Of a stretch of 30,746 nt of DNA, positions 23,429 to 30,746 are shown one piece after another. A program made the translations under genes and the position numbers. The notes under the pieces are model-generated. The model did not search any database. It saw nothing but the letters and a program-made list of their open reading frames with translations, and was not told where the DNA came from. Within the stretch, counting starts at the first letter, position 1, and each line of letters opens with the position of its first letter. Origin of the DNA: a virus. The stretch lies in IMG/VR virus record IMGVR_UViG_3300037493_002446, positions 1 to 30,746 of that record; one strand, given 5' to 3'.

Positions 23429-23862
23429 CCTTCGTATATTTTATAAATATCACTAGTACCGGAGTATGTGATAGGTTGAGTGCTGGCTGAATAGTTTACT
23501 TGAGCAATGGTCTCATAAACTACATCATAGGCAAGATTGGGGTTGGTATTCCCTGATAAGGCTGTAGATTGTTCCCACACCTTAACAAAATACTCTCCTT
23601 CAATCAAGTGAACATTTGTTTGACCCGTTGTTGTTGCTCCCGTTAAGTATGCTTCAGCAATATTCGGGTTTATTGTAATACTAAACAAATCATAACCAGG
23701 TGCGTATCCCACACTTGGTGGTATTCTATATGGTACAAACCTCCAAACCTCTTGTGAAAGTTTGTGTTTGAATCCAAACAAATAACAAACAGAACCAGTC
23801 AAGTTTTTATTCCTTGAACAAGTTGCGTTTGCGTTGTTGTATCCTTCTTGTAGTATTATCAT
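23425..23862 (-). CDS. Structural protein of unknown role, upstream of portal
   Basis: This 145-aa protein is beta-rich (CYLFGFKHKLSQEVWRFVPY, SITINPNIAEAYLTGATTTG, EYFVKVWEQSTALSGNTNPN) with few charges. It lies between the beta-roll adhesin and the portal. It could be a fibre, collar or decoration protein. No family recognised. Confidence 0.55.
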   Translation of the reverse strand: MIILQEGYNNANATCSRNKNLTGSVCYLFGFKHKLSQEVWRFVPYRIPPSVGYAPGYDLFSITINPNIAEAYLTGATTTGQTNVHLIEGEYFVKVWEQSTALSGNTNPNLAYDVVYETIAQVNYSASTQPITYSGTSDIYKIYEG

Positions 23863-23873
23863 TTATATTTTGT

Positions 23874-25184
23874 TTAAGTATGTCTAATTCTTAATGCTCC
23901 GTTGTTGTGGTATACTTGTCCTAATACAACTCCACCTGCTGCTGCGGCACCATCATTAGCATAATCAAGATTTGCGTAGTTGAATATAACCAAGTTTTCA
24001 ACAAATGTAGCACTATCTACTGTAGCAGTCCTACCACTTGTTCCCAACATAACTGCTCTATCAATACCATTTGGTATAACACTATCAATAGAGTTGATTA
24101 TTGTATTATCAGTTGTTGTTCCTGTTATGATACAATTTCTGGAACCAATAATTTCTGCCTGTGATGAACCAGCAGCGATTATGTTATATTGTCCCCCAAC
24201 TATTACTGCTTCTTGGTTAAATATTTGATTATACAAACCACCAAAAATATGTGAATTATCACCTTCTGTTTGTGATGAATAAGAACCAATAATGGTTGAG
24301 TGTTCTGTCGCAGGGTTATTGATTTTGTTTAATGTTCCGTTGAATATACCAGAGTAATTACCATAATTTTCATTACTAACACCACCAATAATAGATGAAA
24401 AGTTTGTTCCACCTGATAATATGTTAAATTGTCCTCCACCAATAAATCCAAATCCAGCGGTGTTTATGGTATTTTGTTCTCCACCAATAATTGTAGAACT
24501 GACTGATGTTGATATTGTTGAACTGCGTGATGAAATAATTGAGTTAAACCACTCACCAACATCAGTACCAGCATTATTTGTAATACTTGAATTATATGAA
24601 TTGGCAATCCAGTTATGTTTTCCATAACCACTTTGACTACAATTTCTTGAGCCAGCAAACCAGTTGTTAGATGAACCAATAACAGAACCATCATTTATTG
24701 TATTATCAGTACAGAAATAAGAAGAATACATCGCATTACCCGCAGATGCGTTTGTTGCGTTTACAGTGTTATATCCACCACCAACAAGAACAAAAGTATA
24801 TCCTGCTGATGTTACTGTATTGTCTTGTGTTCCACCAATAAATCCTAAAATGGTTGCTTGAATATTGTTATTAAATCCAGCAGTTAAAGTAGTTTGTGTT
24901 GTATTTGGACCTAATGTATTACTTTGTCCTCCACCTATAAAATTATGTGAACCAGTTGATGATATGGTGTTACTCTGTCCCCCAACAATAGAACCAAATG
25001 TTCCACCCATAGCGCTTCCATCATATATGTTATTACTATTAGTACCTCCAACTGATTTATATGGACTTGTATATCCACTAAACTTGAAGGTTTCAGTTTC
25101 ACCGCTGTTATTCATAACAAACCATCTTAAGTCCGCAGCGGAGCCAGTATAAGAAGGTAAAGCACTTATTTTTACGTTTGCCAT
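23874..25184 (-). CDS. Beta-roll adhesin / tail fibre (YadA-head-like repeats)
   Basis: This 436-aa protein is made of ~14-residue repeats in which 'IIGGgqNtI' recurs, for example FGSIVGGQSNTI, NFIGGGQSNTL, STIIGGEQNTI and GFIGGGQFNI. Such repeats build left-handed beta-rolls like the head of trimeric YadA-type adhesins. The first ~55 residues (MANVKISALPSYTGSAADLRWFVMN) look like a phage attachment module. The last 45 residues (LDYANDGAAAAGGVVLGQVY) look like a trimerisation or chaperone tip. It is probably a host-binding fibre. It lies among the PT-rich fibre genes. Confidence 0.72.
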   Translation of the reverse strand: MANVKISALPSYTGSAADLRWFVMNNSGETETFKFSGYTSPYKSVGGTNSNNIYDGSAMGGTFGSIVGGQSNTISSTGSHNFIGGGQSNTLGPNTTQTTLTAGFNNNIQATILGFIGGTQDNTVTSAGYTFVLVGGGYNTVNATNASAGNAMYSSYFCTDNTINDGSVIGSSNNWFAGSRNCSQSGYGKHNWIANSYNSSITNNAGTDVGEWFNSIISSRSSTISTSVSSTIIGGEQNTINTAGFGFIGGGQFNILSGGTNFSSIIGGVSNENYGNYSGIFNGTLNKINNPATEHSTIIGSYSSQTEGDNSHIFGGLYNQIFNQEAVIVGGQYNIIAAGSSQAEIIGSRNCIITGTTTDNTIINSIDSVIPNGIDRAVMLGTSGRTATVDSATFVENLVIFNYANLDYANDGAAAAGGVVLGQVYHNNGALRIRHT

Positions 25185-25202
25185 CGTTTTTTATTTTTTT
25201 TT

Positions 25203-25673
25203 TTAATGTTCTATGTTTATGTTGTCTCCGTTTTCTGCTTGTAAGAAATCAGCGTTTTCGGCTTGTAATTTATACCCACCAGGTTCCGTTGGTGTTGGAG
25301 TAGGAGTGGGTGATGGAATAGGACTACTACTTGGAGTAATAGACGGAGTAGGTGTAGGTGTTACAGGAGTTCCTGTAGGTGTAGGAGTGGGTGTAACAGG
25401 TGTATTTGTCGGTGTAGGATTTGGACTTATAGCGGGTGTATTAGTCGGGGTGATACTTGGAGTAGGCGTAAGAGGTATTGGACTACTTGTTGGGGTAATT
25501 GAAGGTGTAGGCGTTGGTGTTGGAGTGATAGGTGTAGGTGTAGGTGTTACAGGTACAGGTGTAGGTGATGGAGTAGGTCCAATATCTTGTGTATAAAAAG
25601 TAACAATATCATCTATGGCTCTTTGTTCACCAAGATAATCACTAAACTTTTTTCTGTAAAAAACCTTGCTCAT
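25203..25673 (-). CDS. PT-rich stalk protein of the tail fibre module
   Basis: This 156-aa protein has a short folded N-terminus ([20 protein letters not shown]). About 95 residues of Pro-Thr/Ser repeats follow (residues 32-130, PTPTPTP with S, N, V and I variants). It ends with [17 protein letters not shown], where the LQAEN unit is repeated. The repeats should form an extended, flexible rod. It may be an assembly adaptor or a linker between the virion and a tip. The DNA on the opposite strand shows a long Gly/Val open frame, which is a shadow. Confidence 0.6.
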   Translation of the reverse strand: MSKVFYRKKFSDYLGEQRAIDDIVTFYTQDIGPTPSPTPVPVTPTPTPITPTPTPTPSITPTSSPIPLTPTPSITPTNTPAISPNPTPTNTPVTPTPTPTGTPVTPTPTPSITPSSSPIPSPTPTPTPTEPGGYKLQAENADFLQAENGDNINIEH

Positions 25674-25676
25674 CTA

Positions 25677-25925
25677 TTATCCAAAGAATTGACTAAAATG
25701 ATTAGTTGTTGTATCTCCTGATGGTGATGGTATTGGTTCACACCAATCAATTAAAGGCATTGACTTTATCCAATAGTGTTGTGGATAAATAGAATTATCT
25801 ACCTCTTCTGTAGATATAATCCAATTTCCATTACAATCTTGAACTGGATAAAAGTACCAATCTTGTTGGACTAATTCACCAAGCAAACTATTTTTTTCTG
25901 GTTCTGTTAATAATACTACTTTCAT
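25677..25925 (-). CDS. Small protein of the fibre module
   Basis: This 82-aa protein (MKVVLLTEPEKNSLLGELVQ..., QDWYFYPVQDCNGNWIIS) has no recognised family. The closing PSPSGDTTTNHFSQFFG is low in complexity. It sits between two PT-rich genes, one base from the preceding stop, so it may be a fibre chaperone or attachment protein. Confidence 0.55.
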   Translation of the reverse strand: MKVVLLTEPEKNSLLGELVQQDWYFYPVQDCNGNWIISTEEVDNSIYPQHYWIKSMPLIDWCEPIPSPSGDTTTNHFSQFFG

Positions 25926-25926
25926 C

Positions 25927-27045
25927 TTAATATTCGTTTCTACCCAATGAGCTTTGATATGTGTTTATTATTGTTGATAATGTAGTTTGTTCTGATGGAG
26001 TTAACACACTTGAAATAAAGGCAAATGATTCAGTTCCATTGTAGTAGAAACCATCATCTCTCTTAAACAATAACATACTACCTGAAACACCATTTACTGG
26101 TTTTGTAACAGGAGTTGTAGAATATGCTGTTGAACCATTAACCAATACTCTGTTTAATGATGTTCCTGTTGATGAACAAACATATAATCCTTTTGGTGTT
26201 GAAGATATACTAACTCTACCATAATCAGCAGATACACCATAATCCATATTGAAACCATTATTGGCTCCATAAATCATTACCCTACCAGTTCCACCAAAGA
26301 AACCATAAGGTCCTGAACCCATAGGACATCTTGTATTACTATCAAATGCGGTATTACAATACACACCAAATGAACCATTTGTAAAGTATGATAAATTACT
26401 ACCTGAATAGATAAATCCTGTATCACCAAATCCATTTGTTCCATTACTTGTAGCCCCTGTTACAGTGAAACTCATACCACCGTTCCAAGTAATATCGTAA
26501 GTTCCAAGATTAACAGCGTTTAATTTAGCAGAATTAGCAACACCACCAATCAATGGATACATAGCAGCCATTTTACTATAAAGTCCATTACTAACAAGTG
26601 ATGTAAATAATGTTCTTGTTGCTGCTGATATTGTAGATGTAATTCCTGTTCCACCAGCAGCAACAACAGCAGATAAGTAAGCGTTGGCTTCAGTTGTTCC
26701 ACTTGCTGGTAATGATGTAGTAGGAGTTGGAGTAATTGTGTTTGTAGGGGTCAAGGTTGGACTTAAACTAATAGTTGGGGTATTTGTAGGTGTAATTGTT
26801 AAAGTAGGTGTAATACTCGGTGTTAAACTAATAGTAGGCGTTGGTGTATTAGTTGGTGTTGAACTAATAGTAGGTGTGATACTTGGAGTTAAAGTAATTG
26901 TAGGTGTTGGAGTGGGTGTAACATTTGAAGGTGGTGCTTTATACACGTTCATCACAGCCCCCCATACCTGTCTTGGCTGATTGTGTCCCTTTGGATACAT
27001 CATATCATTGATGTTTGGTTGTCTTCTAAATGGATTTGGTGGCAT
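25927..27045 (-). CDS. Tail fibre with PT stalk and C-terminal lectin-like domain
   Basis: This 372-aa protein has a basic N-terminal tip (MPPNPFRRQPNINDMMYPKG), a PT-rich stalk (about residues 43-112) and a folded C-terminal part of ~255 residues. That part begins TTEANAYLSAVVAAGGTGIT and contains YSKMAAMYPLIGG, SAKLNAVNLGTYDITWNG and a late LFKRDDGFYYNGTESFAFIS. It resembles concanavalin/LamG-like binding domains seen on phage fibres. Sugar binding at the host surface is a plausible role. It follows a weak terminator after the tail-tube gene. Confidence 0.6.
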   Translation of the reverse strand: MPPNPFRRQPNINDMMYPKGHNQPRQVWGAVMNVYKAPPSNVTPTPTPTITLTPSITPTISSTPTNTPTPTISLTPSITPTLTITPTNTPTISLSPTLTPTNTITPTPTTSLPASGTTEANAYLSAVVAAGGTGITSTISAATRTLFTSLVSNGLYSKMAAMYPLIGGVANSAKLNAVNLGTYDITWNGGMSFTVTGATSNGTNGFGDTGFIYSGSNLSYFTNGSFGVYCNTAFDSNTRCPMGSGPYGFFGGTGRVMIYGANNGFNMDYGVSADYGRVSISSTPKGLYVCSSTGTSLNRVLVNGSTAYSTTPVTKPVNGVSGSMLLFKRDDGFYYNGTESFAFISSVLTPSEQTTLSTIINTYQSSLGRNEY

Positions 27046-27070
27046 CTTTAATAAATATATTCGGCTTTAA

Positions 27071-27106
27071 GATAAAAGGGGAGTGTTTAACCCCCCTATA
27101 ATTATC
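27071..27106 (-). terminator. Weak leftward terminator after the tail tube gene
   Basis: GGGG (27078-27081) pairs with CCCC (27091-27094), and GATAA (27071-27075) can pair with TTATC (27102-27106). On the minus strand the GC stem is followed by TTTTAT. It would cut expression of fibre genes relative to the capsid and tail tube. Confidence 0.5.
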
Positions 27107-27116
27107 TTGTGTTTTT

Positions 27117-27668
27117 TTATGATTGGAAAGTAAAACCACCCGCAGTGAATACTGCTGCGATAGTTGTAGTAACATCAACCTCACGGATAGATGTTGGTTC
27201 ACCACCAGTCATTGTAAGAGCAGTTGCTCCGTTAAGGTCCGTATAAGCCTGACCTGAGTTCAATGAACCTGCTGTAACTAAAAGTCCATTGTCCAAACCT
27301 ACTAACCAATATCTTCCGTTGTTGTCCTCAATCAATGCATAGATTGAATTTTGAGATACCAAGTCAACAAAAGTGTCTCGTAATGTAGTATTTAGTTTCG
27401 GTAGATTTATAACCACCTCTGGTTGGAAAGTTACTGATTGCGATACAGTGTTGATTCCAAGTGTTTCACTTAAAGAACCTGACTGTTTTGGGAGTTGGAA
27501 CAAGAACCAAGTTCCGGTTCCGCCAATTGCAGTAACTTGTGAGTTTGTAACTGTATAACCTGTGATTGTATTACCTGAACCTCCAAGTATCCATAAATTT
27601 TTGATACCTCCGGTAGATGATGTTCTACAATCCAACGTATATCCAGTACTGATATAACATGATGCCAT
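27117..27668 (-). CDS. Major tail tube protein
   Basis: This 183-aa protein has a beta-rich composition and few charges, with repeated IxGG and VT segments (NLWILGGSGNTITGYTVTNS, IREVDVTTTIAAVFTAGGF). It follows the major capsid gene on the same strand, separated by a large hairpin, and precedes the fibre genes. Size, position and composition match phage tail tube proteins, the hexameric rings forming the tail's inner tube. Its codon use is closer to that of the capsid gene (more C-ending codons) than to the early genes, consistent with high expression. Confidence 0.72.
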   Translation of the reverse strand: MASCYISTGYTLDCRTSSTGGIKNLWILGGSGNTITGYTVTNSQVTAIGGTGTWFLFQLPKQSGSLSETLGINTVSQSVTFQPEVVINLPKLNTTLRDTFVDLVSQNSIYALIEDNNGRYWLVGLDNGLLVTAGSLNSGQAYTDLNGATALTMTGGEPTSIREVDVTTTIAAVFTAGGFTFQS

Positions 27669-27701
27669 AGTTTTCTATTTTATTATTTTAATTTATTTTA
27701 T

Positions 27702-27778
27702 GTGTTTGTTTGGTTGTTCCAATTACTTTCCTTAACTTTGTATGGTAATAGAAAGGAGAAACAACCAAACAGAAACAC
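27702..27778. other. Large imperfect hairpin between major capsid and tail tube genes
   Basis: GTGTTTGTTTGGTTGTTCC (27702-27720) pairs imperfectly with GGAGAAACAACCAAACAGAAACAC (27755-27778); eleven bases pair perfectly (GTTTGGTTGTT with AACAACCAAAC). CTTTC (27726-27730) and GAAAG (27751-27755) can extend it inward. It starts right after the capsid stop. There is no T run, so an RNA processing or stability element, or an attenuator, is more likely than a simple terminator. Confidence 0.6.
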
Positions 27779-27781
27779 TAA

Positions 27782-28732
27782 TTAGTTTTTACACAAGCAG
27801 AAAGACGCTACATCAAAGATACCTAATCCGTAAGTCACGTGTGCGTTAATTTTCACGATATCCTCGAACGGGTCGTATATCGCTTTAATTGTTTGCATTT
27901 CGGCATTCATACCAACCATGTAGTACGATGCAGGTCCTGCGTAATAAGCGTTAACGCCATCAAGTCCAACCGTTGGGATAATTTTTACATTAGAACCCGG
28001 TAACATCAATGCCCAGTCAGCACCTTCAGTAGAACCAGCAGTGTCCATTGTGAATAAATTCACGAAACTGTTGTTTCTCATCGAAGCTACGAGACCTCTG
28101 TAGTTACTGTAATTTGTAAAAATTACTAGGTCATCCATATGTAATACATTACTTGGGATGTTTTGGTAGATGGTAGTAAATACGTCTAAACCCGTACTTG
28201 GAGTTGCTGCTGAATAAGCGATTTGAGTTGCTCCGTTTCCGCTAGTAACTAGTTGACCAACACCAGCAAAACATGCAGAACCATAAGTTCCACCAGTTGT
28301 TGTAGTATTCTGCCAAAGTTGTTTTTCTACTTGGTTAGCGATACGGTTTGAAATATCTGTTAAGATAACCTCCTCGAAAGGAACGGTTTCGTGAAAGTTT
28401 GCATTTGATAAAGATTGAGACAAATACGTATCATACAACGAGTATGGGCAAAGAGTTTGATTCAATTTCTTATTGCAAAGGTCCACAGTTACTAATGATT
28501 GAGTTGTTGTACCTGATGGTTCGAACCCACACGAAAGGTCCTGCAAATATATTTCGTTTGTTACGAAACCTACTTTTTCAGTAGTACCCTTCAAGTTTGC
28601 TCTAATAGAAGCATACTTTGGTAAGGTTAAACCTAAAATTGCTTTGATGAGCATATCTGACCCATATGAATTATAAGTCGGTAGAGCACTCAAATCATAA
28701 GCAAATGATAATTTTTTCTTATTGTTTTCCAT
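27782..28732 (-). CDS. Major capsid protein
   Basis: This 316-aa protein is the probable HK97-fold shell protein. It has the extended N-terminus (AYDLSALPTYNSYG), a helical spine (EVILTDISNRIANQVEKQLW), a Gly/Ser/Thr-rich loop and a C-terminal beta part (LPGSNVKIIPTVGLDG, YDPFEDIVKINAHVTYGLGI). The gene follows the scaffold-like gene, which follows the protease across the circle junction, the standard order. Its codon use is less AT-biased than the early block. A large hairpin follows it directly. Confidence 0.8.
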   Translation of the reverse strand: MENNKKKLSFAYDLSALPTYNSYGSDMLIKAILGLTLPKYASIRANLKGTTEKVGFVTNEIYLQDLSCGFEPSGTTTQSLVTVDLCNKKLNQTLCPYSLYDTYLSQSLSNANFHETVPFEEVILTDISNRIANQVEKQLWQNTTTTGGTYGSACFAGVGQLVTSGNGATQIAYSAATPSTGLDVFTTIYQNIPSNVLHMDDLVIFTNYSNYRGLVASMRNNSFVNLFTMDTAGSTEGADWALMLPGSNVKIIPTVGLDGVNAYYAGPASYYMVGMNAEMQTIKAIYDPFEDIVKINAHVTYGLGIFDVASFCLCKN

Positions 28733-28741
28733 TGTTTTAAT

Positions 28742-29518
28742 TTATTTTTTTAATTGATTTTTAATCAAGTTTAATCTGTAATCCGCAAAAGATTCAGTGT
28801 AGGTTTTTACCTCTTCTACTGACTTTCTTTCAGGTGATTTCTTAAATGATTCAAAATCTGTTTTTAATGAGTTAAACTCGGTCTTGAATTTTCCGTTCAT
28901 AGAACCAACCAAATCAAGGAGGTTGTTTAATGATAATTTAATATCTTCAATGTCTTTAGAGAAATCAGCGTTCATCATTTCTGGTTTCATCATACCTTCA
29001 ACATTTTCACGCTGAATAATTTTACCATCTAATACTTGTATTCTGATTTTGTTTTCATTTCCACTTGTATCTTTCAATACCACTTGGTGTTCGCCGTTTG
29101 GTGCTGGTACTTTACTACCATCATCCTTAACCAAAAATACATCTTCACCAACATCAAAAGTACTTGATTCAAGGAGTTGTCCTTGAGCGTCTCTTGCTTC
29201 GGTGTAGTCCATATCTCTACTTGCTTCCTGTTCTACCTCTGCGTCTGTTGATTTGTCTTCTGATACAATAGCGATGATGGTAGATTCAGTATCAACTGAA
29301 ACAACCAAACCATCTCTTGTAGTATGACTACCTTCAGGTGCTGGTACAAGTGTGGATTCTTTAACTACATAAAGAGTTTGACCTACTTGAAAATCTTCTT
29401 CCATGTTGTTCGTAACCTCCGTGGCTCCGTCAACAAGAAAAGTAGATGTAAAGGTCTCTTTCTTAAATTGTAGTCCTAACATTTTGCGGATATTATTGAT
29501 TGCTGTTGTTGCATCCAT
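28742..29518 (-). CDS. Scaffold / head decoration-like protein with two tandem domains
   Basis: This 258-aa protein lies between protease and capsid genes, where phages carry the scaffold. Residues 42-160 hold two related segments: VGQTLYVVKESTLVPAPEGSH with GLVVSVD, and VGEDVFLVKDDGSKVPAPNGEH with VVLKD. The shared VPAPxGxH core shows a tandem duplication. The C-terminal ~85 residues are coiled-coil (DIEDIKLSLNNLLDLVGSMN, FKTEFNSLKTDFESFKK), as in scaffolds. It could therefore be a scaffold fused to decoration-type domains. Its ATG starts seven bases after the protease stop. Confidence 0.6.
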   Translation of the reverse strand: MDATTAINNIRKMLGLQFKKETFTSTFLVDGATEVTNNMEEDFQVGQTLYVVKESTLVPAPEGSHTTRDGLVVSVDTESTIIAIVSEDKSTDAEVEQEASRDMDYTEARDAQGQLLESSTFDVGEDVFLVKDDGSKVPAPNGEHQVVLKDTSGNENKIRIQVLDGKIIQRENVEGMMKPEMMNADFSKDIEDIKLSLNNLLDLVGSMNGKFKTEFNSLKTDFESFKKSPERKSVEEVKTYTESFADYRLNLIKNQLKK

Positions 29519-30746
29519 AATCTTTTTAATCTGTTATTTGTTTAATAATGTTTATGATTTCATCTAATAAATACTCATCAGTTTTTAAGCGTGAAAAGTT
29601 CATTAAGAAATTACCTTCTACGGAGAACCCTTTTACCCTGCCTGTCTTGATGTAGTTATTCCAGATGTTATCCCCTTCTGGTGTATCTAATACCTTAAAT
29701 CCACCCATCCAAGTCCCATCAGGTATATCACTCCTGTTGAAACCTAATTGATATGCCTTATCTGATTCACCAGATACTAACCAACTTTCAACCATAACAA
29801 CTGATTCTATTTTTTTATCAGTATGTTCATAGTTTGTTTGGTCTAATCTTTTTTCAATCATATAAAGGTTTTGTATTTTTTCTATAACCTGTGGGGTGAA
29901 CCTAACAAAGTATTTCTCATTTGTATCTTCATCCAATCTTGGTATAAGAATATTCGGTATAATAAGTGGTGAATATACCATCCTTTTTTCATTATCAACA
30001 GAGAACTCCTGTTTGGACATATTCTGTTGTGATATGATATAAGCCACCTCACTCTTTCTTTTTGTTTCTGGTGAGTAATAACCATTATTCGGCAATTGTT
30101 TTGGTGGAATACCTGCTGTACCATCAGCCATGCCTTGGTCTGCTACAACATTTCCTTGTGCCAAATACCTTCTCCAAGCATGAACACAATTCGGTCCACC
30201 CTTGTATAACCACTTTGAGTATGGTTGTCTTTCATGTCCAAACTCTGTATTTGTATCCCTTAATAAATCTATTTCTAATCTACGGAAATATCTGTTCTCA
30301 ATAGAACTACAGAAATCTCTATCGGGGAAACCAGATAGTATTCTTTCATACTTGAAATAGATTGTAGGTGTTTTGTGGTTTCTTCTTTTTATTTCGGCTT
30401 CTGTTGCTCCCCTCATAGAACCAACTACTGCTTCAAATTGTTCATAGTCAGTGTCCTTTAAGAACTTTAACAATTTAACAACCTCTTTTTCTTCTTCACT
30501 ATAATGTGAGAACGCTTCAATATTTTCTTGTCCTACTGATAAGATATCCACATTATCAGCAATAACATCTAACATCTTTTCAGGGTGAACCTCACAACCC
30601 ATATAAACAACATTTCCATCTTCATCTTCATGTGTATGGTGTCCTAAACAACCATGTTGTTCTTGTCCATAAAGTTCTGCTTCTTCAGGTGATGTAAACA
30701 CTGGTTCTCCATCAATAAATCCTATCATTGTAAAACCTTGTCTTCT
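29518..30746. repeat. Imperfect terminal direct repeat, right copy
   Basis: This repeats 1-1181 with scattered, mostly third-position changes, one 48-base net insertion and one recoded stretch. Its first base is the last base of the scaffold-like gene's start codon. It runs to the window edge without any break in similarity. Confidence 0.85.
29526..30746 (-). CDS. Capsid protease, second copy, cut by the window edge
   Basis: This open frame runs to the window's right edge and holds the C-terminal ~400 residues of the protease. Its sequence is close to that of the left copy (VMVESW, TWMGGFKV and GFSVEGNF all kept). Two parts differ. After MGCEVHP it has 26 residues (EKMLDVIADNVDILSVGQEN...) where the left copy has 10. 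After CVHAW a 27-residue linker is fully different (LAQGNVVADQGMADGTAGIP...). The rest of the gene, including the HAD-like domain, is beyond the window. It is either the same gene in another strain (circular genome) or a paralogue. Confidence 0.8.
   Translation of the reverse strand, partial: RRQGFTMIGFIDGEPVFTSPEEAELYGQEQHGCLGHHTHEDEDGNVVYMGCEVHPEKMLDVIADNVDILSVGQENIEAFSHYSEEEKEVVKLLKFLKDTDYEQFEAVVGSMRGATEAEIKRRNHKTPTIYFKYERILSGFPDRDFCSSIENRYFRRLEIDLLRDTNTEFGHERQPYSKWLYKGGPNCVHAWRRYLAQGNVVADQGMADGTAGIPPKQLPNNGYYSPETKRKSEVAYIISQQNMSKQEFSVDNEKRMVYSPLIIPNILIPRLDEDTNEKYFVRFTPQVIEKIQNLYMIEKRLDQTNYEHTDKKIESVVMVESWLVSGESDKAYQLGFNRSDIPDGTWMGGFKVLDTPEGDNIWNNYIKTGRVKGFSVEGNFLMNFSRLKTDEYLLDEIINIIKQITD

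Noticed and set aside
25290-25575. Regular short repeats that might suggest a CRISPR array
   Set aside because: The units are degenerate Pro-Thr codons in frame, with no constant repeat and no unique spacers of even length.
25213-25596. Long rightward Gly/Val-rich open frame opposite the PT-rich gene
   Set aside because: It is the complement of Pro/Thr repeats. It has no promoter and its composition is purely repetitive.
26684-26980. Rightward Val/Gly-rich open frame opposite the fibre gene
   Set aside because: Same cause: reverse strand of the PT stalk in the 372-aa gene.
23874-27045. Diversity-generating retroelement acting on the fibre genes
   Set aside because: No reverse transcriptase gene and no template/variable repeat pair were seen.
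1-30746. End repeats as long terminal repeats of a transposon or integrated element
   Set aside because: The repeats cut through the middle of one gene, there is no transposase or integrase, and the join restores a sensible operon.

Overview
The window reads as one complete genome of a small tailed (siphovirus-like) bacteriophage, circular or circularly permuted, with a unit length near 29.5 kb. The last ~1.23 kb (29518-30746) repeats the first ~1.18 kb (1-1181) imperfectly, and one copy of each core virion and packaging gene lies between. The host is most likely a member of the Bacteroidota. The DNA is AT-rich, many start codons follow A-rich leaders rather than Shine-Dalgarno sequences, and nine promoters fit the Bacteroidota pattern TTTG-N19/20-TAnnTTTG. 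No integrase, polymerase, helicase, tRNA or CRISPR array was seen.

Layout. (1) A divergent control region at about 18263-18349 fires both ways. (2) Rightward, 18350-21717 holds eleven small early genes of 51-173 aa, mostly unrecognised, including a zinc-finger protein and a helix-turn-helix protein. This block has six promoters, several placed only 4-7 bases before the ATG, so leaderless mRNAs are likely. (3) Leftward, 18262-17412 encodes a 44-aa ribbon-helix-helix protein, a DUF6291-like protein whose gene carries an iteron-like array, and a small membrane protein (holin candidate). Two tandem terminators follow. (4) The long leftward late operon starts at 17159. It carries two HNH endonucleases, a TerS-like protein, a ParB-like protein, a glycosyltransferase of the TET-associated type, a second TerS-like protein, the large terminase, a tail-chaperone-like gene with a -1 frameshift site, tail completion proteins, tail-tip proteins, the tape measure and a multi-domain capsid protease. 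Across the circle junction it continues at 29518 with a scaffold/decoration-like protein, the major capsid protein, the tail tube, PT-rich fibre proteins, a beta-roll adhesin, the portal and a head-tail connector. It ends at 21714, stop-to-stop against the last early gene.

How it works together. The early block probably takes over the host and a DUF6291-linked locus may start replication. The late operon packages DNA (TerS/TerL), possibly after or together with base modification (ParB plus glycosyltransferase), and builds head and tail. The most notable points are the ParB-glycosyltransferase-terminase cassette, the capsid protease carrying HAD and MuF-like domains, the leaderless promoter set, the poly-U frameshift gene, a promoter-bearing HNH gene lodged in the tail operon, iteron-like repeats in the DUF6291 gene, and the divergent end repeat. 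No endolysin and no complete replication machinery could be recognised.
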